Shown: positions 15,771-23,902, numbered from the stretch's first letter. The stretch: DNA of 31,947 nt from CAZRGZ01 sp964599775 (GCA_964599775.1 CAZRGZ010000010.1:1-31947), one strand, 5' to 3'. Notes: a model not told the origin generated them from the letters alone. Program-made: numbers and translations.

Positions 15771-16342
15771 AACCGAGCCGTTCATTGACCGCCGTTGGAA
15801 TGAAACGAATATTTATAGGCAGCATGGTTGCTATGGTGATTCTTTTAGTGTTTGGGTTTTCATGGCTTTCAGGATATCTTAGGGAGCAAGCGTTGAGCGC
15901 CGATCATGCGCAAATAGATGCCGAGATTGCCCGTGGGAACATTGACCACTTAAAGTACCTGGAGACCTACCTAGAAGAAAACCGTGAAACCGTCGAAAGG
16001 GCCGAAGCAATCGTTACCGAGGCTAGTCAGTACCAGCAGCAGGTAGTGAACGATGTGACTGCCTTTGCCGAAAGAAGTGGCGTCACAATACTTGGTTTTA
16101 ATTTCGAAAATGAAGCACAGCCGGGGGCAGCCGCCGTCAGTGGAACAACAGTCACTAACGTCACGGTCACATTGGCGAACCCTGTTGAATATACTAATTT
16201 TCTACAATTCTTAAAAGCAATTGAGCAGAATTTAACCCGCATGCAGGTCACGGGGGTTACACTGACACCAAATAACGAAAACCCTAACCAAGTGTCGAAC
16301 CCGCAAATTGGTTTGGAAGTATTCTTAAAGGAGGGGAACTAA
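15767..16342 (+). CDS. pilO: Type IV pilus alignment protein PilO-like
   Basis: A 191-aa protein with a short cytoplasmic N-terminus, one membrane helix (about 14-36), a coiled-coil stretch (about 40-85, AQIDAEIARGNIDHLKYLE) and a C-terminal ferredoxin-like domain ending NPQIGLEVFLKEG. Topology, size and its place between pilN and the small protein at 16344 support PilO. Sequence conservation in this family is low, so the assignment leans on context. Confidence 0.8.
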   Translation: MKPSRSLTAVGMKRIFIGSMVAMVILLVFGFSWLSGYLREQALSADHAQIDAEIARGNIDHLKYLETYLEENRETVERAEAIVTEASQYQQQVVNDVTAFAERSGVTILGFNFENEAQPGAAAVSGTTVTNVTVTLANPVEYTNFLQFLKAIEQNLTRMQVTGVTLTPNNENPNQVSNPQIGLEVFLKEGN

Positions 16343-16343
16343 T

Positions 16344-16646
16344 ATGCAGCTCGGATCTCTCAAGCAATTTGGCCGTTCTTTGCGTAAAATCTTCCACCCT
16401 ATTGTGAAACACCATGCTATTTTGTTTGTACTGTTCGCCCTAGTCTCTATGATTGTGGCGGTGTATATAACTAATAATATACTGAGCCAACCACCGGATG
16501 AAGAGTATCGGCGTGCTGCTGAAGAACAGGCAGTGCAAACAAATTTTGACCAAGACACGATTCGACGTATAAATAATCTACGCGAACGAGGTGAAACTGG
16601 CGGGACGTCCTTGCCGTCGGGCAGGATTAATCCGTTTACCAATTAA
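16344..16646 (+). CDS. Small membrane protein at the PilP position
   Basis: A 100-aa protein with one membrane helix (about 29-48), then a charged helix and a C-terminus ending LPSGRINPFTN. A tail of this R-x-NPF kind is common in short pilus alignment proteins of Patescibacteria and in PilP-like segments. A strong Shine-Dalgarno site (AAGGAGGGG) overlaps the end of pilO, about 6 nt before the ATG. It closes the pilMNO run. No lipobox is visible, unlike classic PilP, so I do not give it the symbol. Confidence 0.65.
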   Translation: MQLGSLKQFGRSLRKIFHPIVKHHAILFVLFALVSMIVAVYITNNILSQPPDEEYRRAAEEQAVQTNFDQDTIRRINNLRERGETGGTSLPSGRINPFTN

Positions 16647-16658
16647 GTAAATGACGTG

Positions 16659-16664
16659 TATACT
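16659..16664 (+). promoter_or_regulatory. -10 element of a leaderless promoter
   Basis: TATACT is 6 nt before ATG 16671. The upstream in-frame GTG at 16656 lies in the promoter itself and is therefore rejected as a start. Confidence 0.6.
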
Positions 16665-16670
16665 AAAAAT

Positions 16671-17252
16671 ATGCTTGTTTTCGGCGAACGACTTCTCAAC
16701 ACTCCTATCTTGAGCCTGCAAACAGGTGCGGAATTAGCGCGTACTGAAAGTGAAATCATTGACCCGCATAATCTAAAAATTGTTGGCTACTATATCAGCG
16801 GTGCTAAGTTAGATTTTAGCCCTGCCTTGCTAATGGTGGACGATATCCGCGAGGTGGCAAATATTGGGCTGATTGTGAATTCTAACGAGGATTTTATCTC
16901 GCCAACCGATGTGGTGAAGCTAAAGGAAGTTATTGATTTGCGTTTTACGCCAATTGGGCGTAAAGTGGTGGATACAGAAGGCCGCAAGCTAGGAAAGGTC
17001 ACACGATACAGTGTTGAAACGAAAAGTTTTTTGATTCAACAGCTACATGTTGTGCCGCCAGTATTGAAGGTTTTCAGTCGCGGTGATTTTTTGGTTCACC
17101 GCAACCAAATTACGGCTATCTCAGATAAAACCATCACTGTACGTGCACCATCGGTAAAAGTACATGAAAAATCAGCCACCCCTGAAGTCAAGCCATTTAC
17201 AAATCCATTTCGCTCCCAGCATCCAGAAATAGAACACCGGAAGGAACAGTAG
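16671..17252 (+). CDS. PRC-barrel-like protein
   Basis: A 193-aa soluble protein with two PRC-barrel-like halves. The first is TPILSLQTGAELARTESEIID with KIVGYYISG (about 10-45). The second is GRKVVDTEGRKLGKVTRYS (about 98-118) with strands to about 165. The C-terminal 30 residues look disordered. PRC barrels occur in ribosome maturation and membrane-associated adaptor proteins; the partner here is unknown. Its stop codon shares a base with the tsaE GTG start (TAGTG), so translation is coupled to tsaE. Confidence 0.7.
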   Translation: MLVFGERLLNTPILSLQTGAELARTESEIIDPHNLKIVGYYISGAKLDFSPALLMVDDIREVANIGLIVNSNEDFISPTDVVKLKEVIDLRFTPIGRKVVDTEGRKLGKVTRYSVETKSFLIQQLHVVPPVLKVFSRGDFLVHRNQITAISDKTITVRAPSVKVHEKSATPEVKPFTNPFRSQHPEIEHRKEQ

Positions 17253-17716
17253 TGCCCGAAATGCTCAAGATGATAGAAGTATTGTCTGCAGAGAACATGA
17301 AAGAACTTGGCGCCATGATAGGCGAACGTTTGGTAGGCGGCGAATGCCTCGAATTAATCGGCGATGTTGGTGCCGGCAAGACGACATTTACCAAAGGCCT
17401 CGCGCTTGGGCTTGATATTGATGAAGATATCCAAAGCCCTAGTTTTACTATTAGCCGGGTATACGAAGCGCGCGATAATTTGCGGCTAGACCATTACGAC
17501 TTTTACCGCCTGCCCGATCCAGATATTCTGGAGTATGAATTTGCCGAATCGCTGGCGGATGATCAGGTAATAACAGTGGTCGAGTGGGGAGAAAGTGTCG
17601 AAAATATCTTGCCAGATAATCGTATAGTCGTTCAAATTACCGCGACTGCCGACGAAGTCCGTGAAGTCACATTCAAAGGGCCTCAGCTTGAAGTCCTATT
17701 AAAGGATATTGTATGA
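17252..17716 (+). CDS. tsaE: tRNA threonylcarbamoyladenosine ATPase TsaE
   Basis: A 154-aa P-loop protein. Walker A is GDVGAGKTT (about 37-45). QSPSFTISRVYE and RLDHYDFYRL follow, then VVEWGES near the C-terminus, all typical of TsaE. It works with TsaB and TsaD in making t6A at position 37 of ANN-decoding tRNAs. GTG 17252 overlaps the upstream stop; ATG 17261 or 17270 would also keep all motifs. Its stop overlaps the tsaB start (ATGA). Confidence 0.92.
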   Translation: MPEMLKMIEVLSAENMKELGAMIGERLVGGECLELIGDVGAGKTTFTKGLALGLDIDEDIQSPSFTISRVYEARDNLRLDHYDFYRLPDPDILEYEFAESLADDQVITVVEWGESVENILPDNRIVVQITATADEVREVTFKGPQLEVLLKDIV

Positions 17717-18099
17717 TCCTATTTTTAAAAACCGACACGCCAGTTTGTGAACTTAGTATACAAAATAATGCAGGGCGCCATGACTTCACGTGGGAGGCTG
17801 GCCGCAAGTTGAGTTCGGGCTTACTGGAATTTATAGAAAATAGCCTGAAAAGCCAGCAGGTTCACTGGCATGACCTCACGGGAATTGTTGTGTTCCGTGG
17901 TCCAGGGAGCTTTACGGGGCTTCGTATTGGTGCTACGGTGGCGAACACCATTGCCTATAGCCAAAATATTCCCATTGTCGGGGTAACCGGTGATCAGTGG
18001 CAGCAGGAAGCGATGACGCGCCTGAAAGCAGGCGAGAATGACCGAATTGTTTTACCGGAATACGGCCGGCCAGCTCGTATTACGCAGCCGCGAAAATAA
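17713..18099 (+). CDS. tsaB: TsaB-like protein, N-terminal half only
   Basis: A 128-aa protein, much shorter than the roughly 220-230 aa of E. coli TsaB. The first ASKHA lobe is present: LFLKTDTPVCELSI, then GIVVFRGPGSFTGLRIGA and IAYSQNIPIVGVT. The second lobe is missing and a short basic tail (ITQPRK) replaces it. The GPGSFTGLR motif is the TsaB signature. In the t6A complex TsaB is the dimerisation partner of TsaD. The gene ends cleanly with no sign of a downstream frameshift copy of the missing half, so it is likely a reduced form. Confidence 0.85.
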   Translation: MILFLKTDTPVCELSIQNNAGRHDFTWEAGRKLSSGLLEFIENSLKSQQVHWHDLTGIVVFRGPGSFTGLRIGATVANTIAYSQNIPIVGVTGDQWQQEAMTRLKAGENDRIVLPEYGRPARITQPRK

Positions 18100-18399
18100 A
18101 ACGTGAATATATTGGACTACATTCTTTCCCGGAACATAGTTGCCTCCACAAAAATTTAGTCGTACAATAAATAGTATCTACAACAAATTGTTGTTGTAGC
18201 CATTGCAACACATTTTTATTTGATAATATGCCGAAAATGTAAGCAGAAGTTGGCAAAGCCGAGTTTCTTGCACGAATTTTACTGAATGCTACTTTATCAT
18301 TTCATTAATCCCGTTTAGGGTCGAAATATTTTGTGTAACGAAACAGAGCCATTCTTGCTTGCATGCGAGGGGACATCGGCGTGCAGAAAGGAAACAGAT
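18100..18399. other. tsaB-rny gap with an inverted repeat and a leader hairpin
   Basis: No gene is seen. A perfect 9-bp inverted repeat, CTACAACAA (18178-18186) with TTGTTGTAG (18191-18199), has no T-run after it and may be an operator. A second stem (TGCATGC with GCGTGCA, about 18361-18386) lies just before the Shine-Dalgarno site of rny (AAAGGA). The promoter is not obvious. Confidence 0.4.
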
Positions 18400-19911
18400 A
18401 TGGTAGAAGCAATAATTGCCGCGCTGCTTGGTGCGGCGCTTGGTGTTGGCGGAGTGACCGTGGTAAGCCGACGTCGTGGCACCAGCGGAGCGCAGCGGGC
18501 TGAGCAAATTATTACCGAAGCAAAGAACGAAGCCAGCGAAATAGTGCTCACGGCAAAAAACGACGCCATGAAAGTGCGCGACGAACTGACGAAAGAAGAG
18601 AACGAACGCCGGAAAGAAGTAAAGAAAGCCGAAGATCGCATTATTGAGCGCGAAAGCAAGTTAGTCAAAAAACTCGACGATCTTGATGCGCGTTCAGAAA
18701 AACTACGCCGGCAAGAGGCAGAGGTAGATAGCCTAAAAGACGAGATTCGTGAAATTCGTACTCGCCAGCTAGAAAAGCTTGAAAAAATCGCGGCCTTGAG
18801 CAAAGAGCAAGCAGCTGAAAAGTTGCTACAACTCACGGAACGGGATGTAAAAGATGATTTGGTAGGCCTTGTCAGTAAACTGCAAAAAGATGCCGAAGCT
18901 GACGCCGAAGAGCGTGCTCAAACTATCCTCCTGAGCGCCATGGAGCGTATGTCGAGTGATGTGACGGCTGAACGAACGGTGACGTCTTTGAAGCTGCCGG
19001 ACGAAGATATAAAAGGCCGTATTATTGGGAAAGAAGGCCGCAATATCCAGGCCTTGCAGCGTGAAACCGGTGTGGATATTTTGGTAGATGACACCCCGGG
19101 CATGATTGTGCTTTCTAGTTTTGACCCGGTCCGCCGCCAAGTTGCTCGTTTAGCGCTCGAGACCCTTATGAAAGATGGTCGTATTCACCCTGCGCGCATT
19201 GAAGAAGTTGTGCAAAAAGCGCAGAAACAAATCGACAAAGAAATCGATCGTGCCGGCGAAGATGCCGCCCGCGAAGTAGGGGTGGTCGGTGTTCCGAAAG
19301 AGCTACTTAGGCTTTTGGGCGAACTAAAATTCCGCACCAGTTATGGGCAGAATGTCCTGAAACATAGTGTCGAAATGGCACAGTTGGCGGGTATTATCGC
19401 CGAAGAAATTGGCGCCAACGTTCGAGTTACTAAAACCGCAACGCTTCTACATGATATTGGGAAAGCCGTCACTCACCGGATGGAGGGCAAGCACCACCAT
19501 ATTGGGGCTGAGCTTGCACAAAAATATGGCATGAGCGACGACATTGTGCACGCTATCGAGGCGCATCACGACGATATCGAAGCAACGACACCAGAAGCGT
19601 TAGTCGTACGAGTATGTGATGCGCTCTCGGCCGCACGCCCTGGTGCGCGCAATATTAGTGCTGAAAACTTTGCCGAACGAATGCGTGAGCTTGAGAACAT
19701 TGCCACTAACTTTAAAGGTGTCGATAAAGCCTACGCCATTTCCGCCGGGCGCGAAATTCGCGTTATCGCCAACGCTAAAAAAATGGATGATTTAAGCGCC
19801 ATTAAGCTCGCCCGCGACATCGCAAACAGGATCGAAAGCACAATGCAATACCCCGGTACTATAAAGGTAAATGTGATTCGCGAAACGCGTGCTGTGGAGT
19901 ATGCGAAGTAG
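18400..19911 (+). CDS. rny: Ribonuclease Y
   Basis: A 503-aa RNase Y. The N-terminal membrane anchor (VEAIIAALLGAALGVGGVTV, residues 2-21) is followed by a long charged coiled coil (about 30-190). Next come the KH domain (RIIGKEGRNIQALQRETGVD, about 205-225) and the HD domain with LLHDIGKAVTH (His-Asp near 350) and AIEAHHDDIE. It is the membrane-bound endonuclease that starts mRNA decay. The ATG at 18400 has AAAGGA 8 nt upstream; an in-frame TTG at 18331 would put 23 polar residues before the membrane helix and is rejected. Confidence 0.95.
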   Translation: MVEAIIAALLGAALGVGGVTVVSRRRGTSGAQRAEQIITEAKNEASEIVLTAKNDAMKVRDELTKEENERRKEVKKAEDRIIERESKLVKKLDDLDARSEKLRRQEAEVDSLKDEIREIRTRQLEKLEKIAALSKEQAAEKLLQLTERDVKDDLVGLVSKLQKDAEADAEERAQTILLSAMERMSSDVTAERTVTSLKLPDEDIKGRIIGKEGRNIQALQRETGVDILVDDTPGMIVLSSFDPVRRQVARLALETLMKDGRIHPARIEEVVQKAQKQIDKEIDRAGEDAAREVGVVGVPKELLRLLGELKFRTSYGQNVLKHSVEMAQLAGIIAEEIGANVRVTKTATLLHDIGKAVTHRMEGKHHHIGAELAQKYGMSDDIVHAIEAHHDDIEATTPEALVVRVCDALSAARPGARNISAENFAERMRELENIATNFKGVDKAYAISAGREIRVIANAKKMDDLSAIKLARDIANRIESTMQYPGTIKVNVIRETRAVEYAK

Positions 19912-19920
19912 GGGGCAGAT

Positions 19921-20441
19921 ATGTCACGGCGGTATTTATTCTTGATGCTCGGGATACCAGGTTCGGGGAAATCTACCTTTTCCCGGCAGCTTGCCGAGCA
20001 TGAGGGTTTCATCTATTTCAACAGTGACCGCTTTCGTGAAGCAATCTTTAAGGACAAAACAGCGCAGAGCTATCACCGAGCTGGCCATGCTATGGTATTT
20101 GGTGCTATGCGCGAAGCCACGCATCAAGCGCTACGTGTTCATTCGGTAGTGTGGGATGTGAATAATAATAGTTATGCCTCGCGTCAACAAACTGCACGTT
20201 TAGCAACTGAAGTTGGTGCCAAAACGGGTGGTGGTATATGTACAAACAAACTTGGATACGGCCGTGCAGCGTATAGAAATGCGCGATCTTACCGAAGCCC
20301 ACAATGTGGAAGTGTCAAAACACATCATCGAGCGTATGGCACGCCAACTTGAACAGCCTCGCGCAAACGAGACTGCAGTATATATTGATGGGTGAGGAAC
20401 AGTATAGGCAATTTGAAAAAGCAATGAATGATTTGGAGTAG
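19921..20441 (+). pseudogene. P-loop kinase (AAA_33/zeta-like) with two single-base frameshifts
   Basis: The first frame gives MSRRYLFLMLGIPGSGKSTF (Walker A GIPGSGKST) and FIYFNSDRFREAIF, followed by VVWDVNNNSYASRQQTA. This is the layout of small AAA_33 kinases. After about 20220 the next frame continues as KRVVVYVQTNLDTAVQRIEM, which is the expected next strand and lid. After about 20390 the third frame gives GEEQYRQFEKAMNDLE and stops at 20441. Each shift equals one extra base in a short run (AAAA at 20221-20224; GGG at 20390-20392). The rejoined protein would have 172 aa. A real pseudogene and sequencing error are both possible. Confidence 0.75.
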
Positions 20442-20443
20442 TG

Positions 20444-20941
20444 ATGGGAGAAATACCAAGCCACCCGGAATTAAGAGTCGAATTAAGCCCCGCAGCCCAG
20501 AAAGAAACGCTAGCTGATATACATGAAACACATCTCGAAGTATTGAAAACGCACGGGCTGTACGACAAGGCACTAGAAGTGGCACAAGTTGACCCTAATG
20601 ACTGTGAACTTGTTTGGCCTGGTGTTGCCATTAGTGTGGGATACTATAATCAAAATGCGGAACGAAGGACATTTCTTAATATTTTTTCCAAAGAGGTAAC
20701 CATGAACGAAGAAGGTGTTTATGAGACCGAGGTAAGAAGAATGTTACAGATATCTTGCGATGATGACGCTGGTAAAAAGTTATACAATAATTTTACACAT
20801 GAAGAATCGAAGGTGACAGATAGCCTTGCTGCAATGCTGGAGGGGTTTCGAGAAAGCGGAGCACTGTCAAATTTATCAGCTGATCTATTAACAATTAACG
20901 ATCCAGAAGCGAGAAATGGTATTTCGCGGGCGCGTAAGTAA
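20444..20941 (+). CDS. Unknown protein, possibly coupled to the upstream kinase
   Basis: A 165-aa acidic soluble protein with no membrane segment or recognisable motif. It has a central segment with CELVWPGVAISVGYYNQ and a mixed charged remainder (NFTHEESKVTDSLAAMLEGF). The stop of the restored kinase frame overlaps an in-frame GTG at 20441 (TAGTG), and ATG 20444 follows directly; either could be the start. That tight spacing supports one operon with the kinase, and the coding character of this gene suggests the operon is still expressed. Confidence 0.6.
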   Translation: MGEIPSHPELRVELSPAAQKETLADIHETHLEVLKTHGLYDKALEVAQVDPNDCELVWPGVAISVGYYNQNAERRTFLNIFSKEVTMNEEGVYETEVRRMLQISCDDDAGKKLYNNFTHEESKVTDSLAAMLEGFRESGALSNLSADLLTINDPEARNGISRARK

Positions 20942-20955
20942 TAGCGGAGATGATA

Positions 20956-21528
20956 ATGCAAGAAGTAGAACTAAAATTTCTCGCAGTTGATCACAATAAA
21001 CTGCGGCAAAAACTGCAGCAGCTGCAGGCAAAGCAAGTGCATGAAATGCGACTGATGCGCCGTCTTGTGTTCAACTGGCCACAGCATAAAGAAGATAGCT
21101 TTGTACGTGTACGTGACGAAGGCGACAAAGTAACGCTGACATACAAAAAGCTACAAGGCAGCCAAGAAGTTGAGAAACTTGAAACCACAGTAGGCGATTA
21201 CGAAACTGCTGTCGCTATTCTACAAAAAATGGGTGCCTTCGTAAAATCGCGCCAGGAATCCAAACGCGAAGTCTGGCAACTTGATGAAGCGACCATTATG
21301 TTCGATGAATGGCCGTGGCTCAAGCCATTTATTGAAATTAAAGCGAAAAATAAAGAAACGGCGAATGAAGTGGCTGCCAAACTTGGTTTTCAGCCAAAGG
21401 AAGCAGTGCAAGGTACGGTGAATGAAGCGTTTAAGGGTGAGTATGCTATCCCAGATGGTGCGCACATTTGCGATGAAGCGAATATTGCTTTTGATTTACC
21501 TAAGCCAGAGTGGTTGAATAAGTTATAG
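20956..21528 (+). CDS. CYTH domain protein (class IV adenylate cyclase-like)
   Basis: A 190-aa CYTH protein. The N-terminal signature E-x-E-x-K is present as EVELKF. Further basic and acidic tunnel strands are RVRDEGDKVTLTYKK, REVWQLDEATIMFDEW and PFIEIKA. CYTH enzymes act on triphosphorylated small molecules (ThTP, cyclic AMP formation, tripolyphosphate), and the exact substrate is not deducible. GGAG at 20946-20949 lies 6 nt before ATG 20956 but touches ATG 20950, so 20956 is the better start. The next gene begins 2 nt after its stop. Confidence 0.85.
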   Translation: MQEVELKFLAVDHNKLRQKLQQLQAKQVHEMRLMRRLVFNWPQHKEDSFVRVRDEGDKVTLTYKKLQGSQEVEKLETTVGDYETAVAILQKMGAFVKSRQESKREVWQLDEATIMFDEWPWLKPFIEIKAKNKETANEVAAKLGFQPKEAVQGTVNEAFKGEYAIPDGAHICDEANIAFDLPKPEWLNKL

Positions 21529-21530
21529 CT

Positions 21531-22292
21531 ATGGAACATATAAAAACCTCGATTTTCACACTTAACCTATATGGTGTTCCATTTTCCCAATTAGCTCGTC
21601 GATTACAATACATTGCTGATGAAATACATCGTGTTGATCCAGATATTCTTACTTTTCAACAAGCTCATACCTATGATGTTGTTTGGCATTTAAAGCATAT
21701 ATTGCCTGAATTTCGTTATATATGTTATGAAAAAGGTGTGATTGGCCCGGTGGCTGGACTGGTTACTTTCGCTAAGTATCCGCTAACTAGAAAAGAGTTC
21801 ACTCCGGTTAATAATGCACCTTTAGGAATATTCAAAAAAGGAGTATTAACTTGTAGCCTTAAGAATCAAACCATAGTGAATGTGCATTTAAGTGCGAATA
21901 CACTTGGTGATTGGACAAATCAAAGTGTTTTTTATGCGCAACATCAGAAAGAGCTAAGTATACTCTCTCAGGTTATATCTAAACATGAAATTCCCATTAT
22001 TATCGCAGGTGACTTTAATATCCCTCGCGATTGTACACTCTTTGAGTCATTCTTGAGTGATAATCAACTATATGATGCACTAAAAAATGACATTCAACCT
22101 ACTTTCCGTAAGGAATTCCTTCCCATAGGGGAACCCGGAAGGCGCATTGATCACATTCTTATAAAAGGAAGGGTGTATCAAACAAGTTATAGCTATATAT
22201 GCACAGATGCACTGCCCTCAAAAGGAGTACGTGCCCTTTTTCCGTCTGATCATGTGGGTTTATATTCAAGCAATGATATTACATTACCCTGA
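21531..22292 (+). CDS. Endonuclease/exonuclease/phosphatase family protein
   Basis: A 253-aa protein of the EEP fold. Blocks in order: FTLNLYG (N at the metal site), DPDILTFQQAHTYD, VNVHLS, IIAGDFNIPRD (catalytic Asp and Asn), RRIDHILIKG and the final SDHVGLYS (Asp-His). The position usually held by the metal-binding Glu (LQE) reads TFQQ here, so Gln replaces Glu. No signal peptide is visible. It could act on nucleic acids, phospholipids or phosphoinositide-like substrates. Its 3' end overlaps the convergent nucleotidyltransferase gene by 43 bp. It is more AT-rich than the genes before it. Confidence 0.82.
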   Translation: MEHIKTSIFTLNLYGVPFSQLARRLQYIADEIHRVDPDILTFQQAHTYDVVWHLKHILPEFRYICYEKGVIGPVAGLVTFAKYPLTRKEFTPVNNAPLGIFKKGVLTCSLKNQTIVNVHLSANTLGDWTNQSVFYAQHQKELSILSQVISKHEIPIIIAGDFNIPRDCTLFESFLSDNQLYDALKNDIQPTFRKEFLPIGEPGRRIDHILIKGRVYQTSYSYICTDALPSKGVRALFPSDHVGLYSSNDITLP

Positions 22293-23002
22293 ATAAACGC
22301 TCTTGCTCCATAGTGCCGGATTGTGTTTTCTGCCTTGGTGGGTAGTGCCGATAGCATCTTTTCTAGGACATACTTCCCCATAAGAAAACCTGGATATTGT
22401 TCGCGTCTTTTTCGAATATATTCGTCAAAAGGTTCATAATCAGCTGGATCATGAGGCCAGCTTTCCTTGATGACTTCTGTAAGACTCTCTCTAACTTCTC
22501 TATCTTTTACCTTATTTAACCAGGCCCCGTTACCGTATAGCCCACGAAGAGTCATAGGATTTACTGTGGTGATTTCCGTGTCTTCGAATCCACGTTGTTG
22601 CGCCTCAAAAGTAGACGATCTGATCGGTATAGATAGATCTTTATGACGTAAATAAGAATACTGCTCTTCGTGCCGGAAATCAATTTCAGCAATGGCAGGC
22701 ACAATCCCCAAGAAAACAGGAAAATCAGCTTTAAGGAGCTCATTGTGGTACCACTTGATATCTTCAATTCTGTCTCTTGGTGTAATGATATCAATATCAG
22801 GTACTCGTTGATAGTCAGCAAAAGCCCCTGGACGGTTAAAGTCTATCTGTCTATCTGTATAAGCGGCAACTGCAAGTGAACCCACGATTCTATATTCTAT
22901 ACCTTCTTGTATGAGCCATTCTTGCGTAGTCGTTAGTTTTTCTAGAAATTGTTTTTTGTATTTGTCTGCTTCTGGATCTATTCTATGAGTTTCAGCTGTC
23001 AT
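22250..23002 (-). CDS. Nucleotidyltransferase-fold protein
   Basis: A 250-aa protein with the nucleotidyltransferase signature: IVGSLAVAAYTDRQ (GS motif, about 40-55), then VPDIDIITPRD (D-x-D, about 67-77), then a third strand with AIAEIDFRHEE. The C-terminal half is helical. Similar proteins include AbiEii-like and aminoglycoside adenylyltransferase-like enzymes, but the closest function is not clear. TATAAT at 23018-23013 lies 10 nt before the ATG. The convergent overlap with the upstream + strand gene is in both 3' ends. Confidence 0.7.
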   Translation of the reverse strand: MTAETHRIDPEADKYKKQFLEKLTTTQEWLIQEGIEYRIVGSLAVAAYTDRQIDFNRPGAFADYQRVPDIDIITPRDRIEDIKWYHNELLKADFPVFLGIVPAIAEIDFRHEEQYSYLRHKDLSIPIRSSTFEAQQRGFEDTEITTVNPMTLRGLYGNGAWLNKVKDREVRESLTEVIKESWPHDPADYEPFDEYIRKRREQYPGFLMGKYVLEKMLSALPTKAENTIRHYGARAFIQGNVISLLEYKPT

Positions 23003-23093
23003 ATTGGCGTGAATTATATCATTCGTTGGTCTGTGTCACAAATAGAATAGTGGCTGCAGGCATAAAGGACTAGAAAATTTAAGAAAAATACGC

Positions 23094-23099
23094 TATAAT
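23094..23099 (+). promoter_or_regulatory. -10 element of the tRNA-Pro promoter
   Basis: A perfect TATAAT lies 20 nt before the mature 5' end of the tRNA, leaving a short precursor leader. No clear -35 is seen. Confidence 0.5.
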
Positions 23100-23118
23100 T
23101 ACATTGTTTTACACCTAT

Positions 23119-23195
23119 CGGGGTGTGGCGCAGTTGGCTAGCGCGCGCGGTTTGGGACCGTGAGGTCGAAGGTTCGAGTCCTTTCACCCCGACCA
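23119..23195 (+). tRNA. tRNA-Pro (anticodon TGG), CCA encoded
   Basis: The acceptor CGGGGTG/CACCCCG pairs perfectly over 7 bp. The D arm carries AGTTGGCTAGC, and the anticodon stem CGGTT...GACCG-type pairing holds loop TTTGGGA with anticodon TGG. The T arm is GAAGG, TTCGAGT, CCTTT. Discriminator A and an encoded CCA end at 23195. It reads CCA-family proline codons. It serves as the apparent boundary of an integrated element whose recombinase remnant lies immediately downstream on the other strand. Confidence 0.95.
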
Positions 23196-23902
23196 TGAAG
23201 AACATTATCATTCTGAAGGAACCCTTGATAGGGTTCTTTTAGATTGTAATCAATTTCCCACCTCTGTTTTTTGCCTGTTCCGTATTGCCGTATAGTGAAG
23301 TTCGAGAAGAAGTTTCGCAGCACTTTGTCCATTGCCTCCATATTGTCCATTTTATCCAAAATAACAGAGACGTTATTGAATAGTTCGAGATATTGCTCAT
23401 ATGTGAAGATAGAGCTTTTTATCTTCTTACGTTGCTCATGTACAGCCTCAAGTTGTTCTTCAAGTACCTTTACTTTAGCGTCTTCCTTGTCTAAATCGTA
23501 ATGCTTTGCAAGCGAAGGGTTGTTTTTAACAAGCTCCTTCGTTTCTTCGTAGTTACGTTTTTGATCCCCAAGTTGCTTTGTTAGACTGGCTATAGAAGAG
23601 ACGAGCGTTTGTGTATGTAGCTTTATATCTGCTTCTGCATCCTTAACGTAGCTATCGTAATTACTCTTTGTCGTAAATCGGTATTCATCGAAGAAATCCT
23701 TCGCAAAGTTGAGTATTACCCCAGCCCTTACACTCTTACCTTTGAATGAGCATGTTTCTGTCTCGCACTTATAGTTGTAATAGTAAACTGGTCCCATCTT
23801 AAGTTTTTTAGAAGTTAAGCCAGAGCTGAAGGGTTTATTACAGAAACCACAAAAGACAATGCCACGTAATACCTCTATTGCATGCCCAGCGTAGAAGCTA
23901 TT
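23138..23902 (-). pseudogene. Remnant of a large serine recombinase (zinc ribbon and coiled coil only)
   Basis: About 254 codons remain open between a TAG at 23905-23903 and a stop at 23138. The sequence starts with VLRGIVFCGFCNKPFSSG and continues to YYYNYKCETETC, the Cys4 recombinase zinc beta-ribbon. A long coiled coil (DAEADIKLHTQTLVSSIASL through KKIKSSIFTYEQY) and the family C-terminus (RWEIDYNLKEPYQGF) follow. The N-terminal catalytic Ser domain is absent. The frame runs through the tRNA-Pro antisense, so the last residues (GERTRTFDLTVPNRAR) are tRNA-derived. An ATG at 23797 exists but lies inside the ribbon. Confidence 0.8.

Noticed and set aside
18178..18199. Terminator for tsaB at the perfect 9-bp inverted repeat
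   Set aside because: No T-rich run follows on either strand. It is kept only as a possible operator.
23014..23211. A 65-aa minus-strand frame with GLEPSTSRSQTARASQLRHTP
   Set aside because: It is translation of the antisense strand of tRNA-Pro, a well-known annotation artefact.
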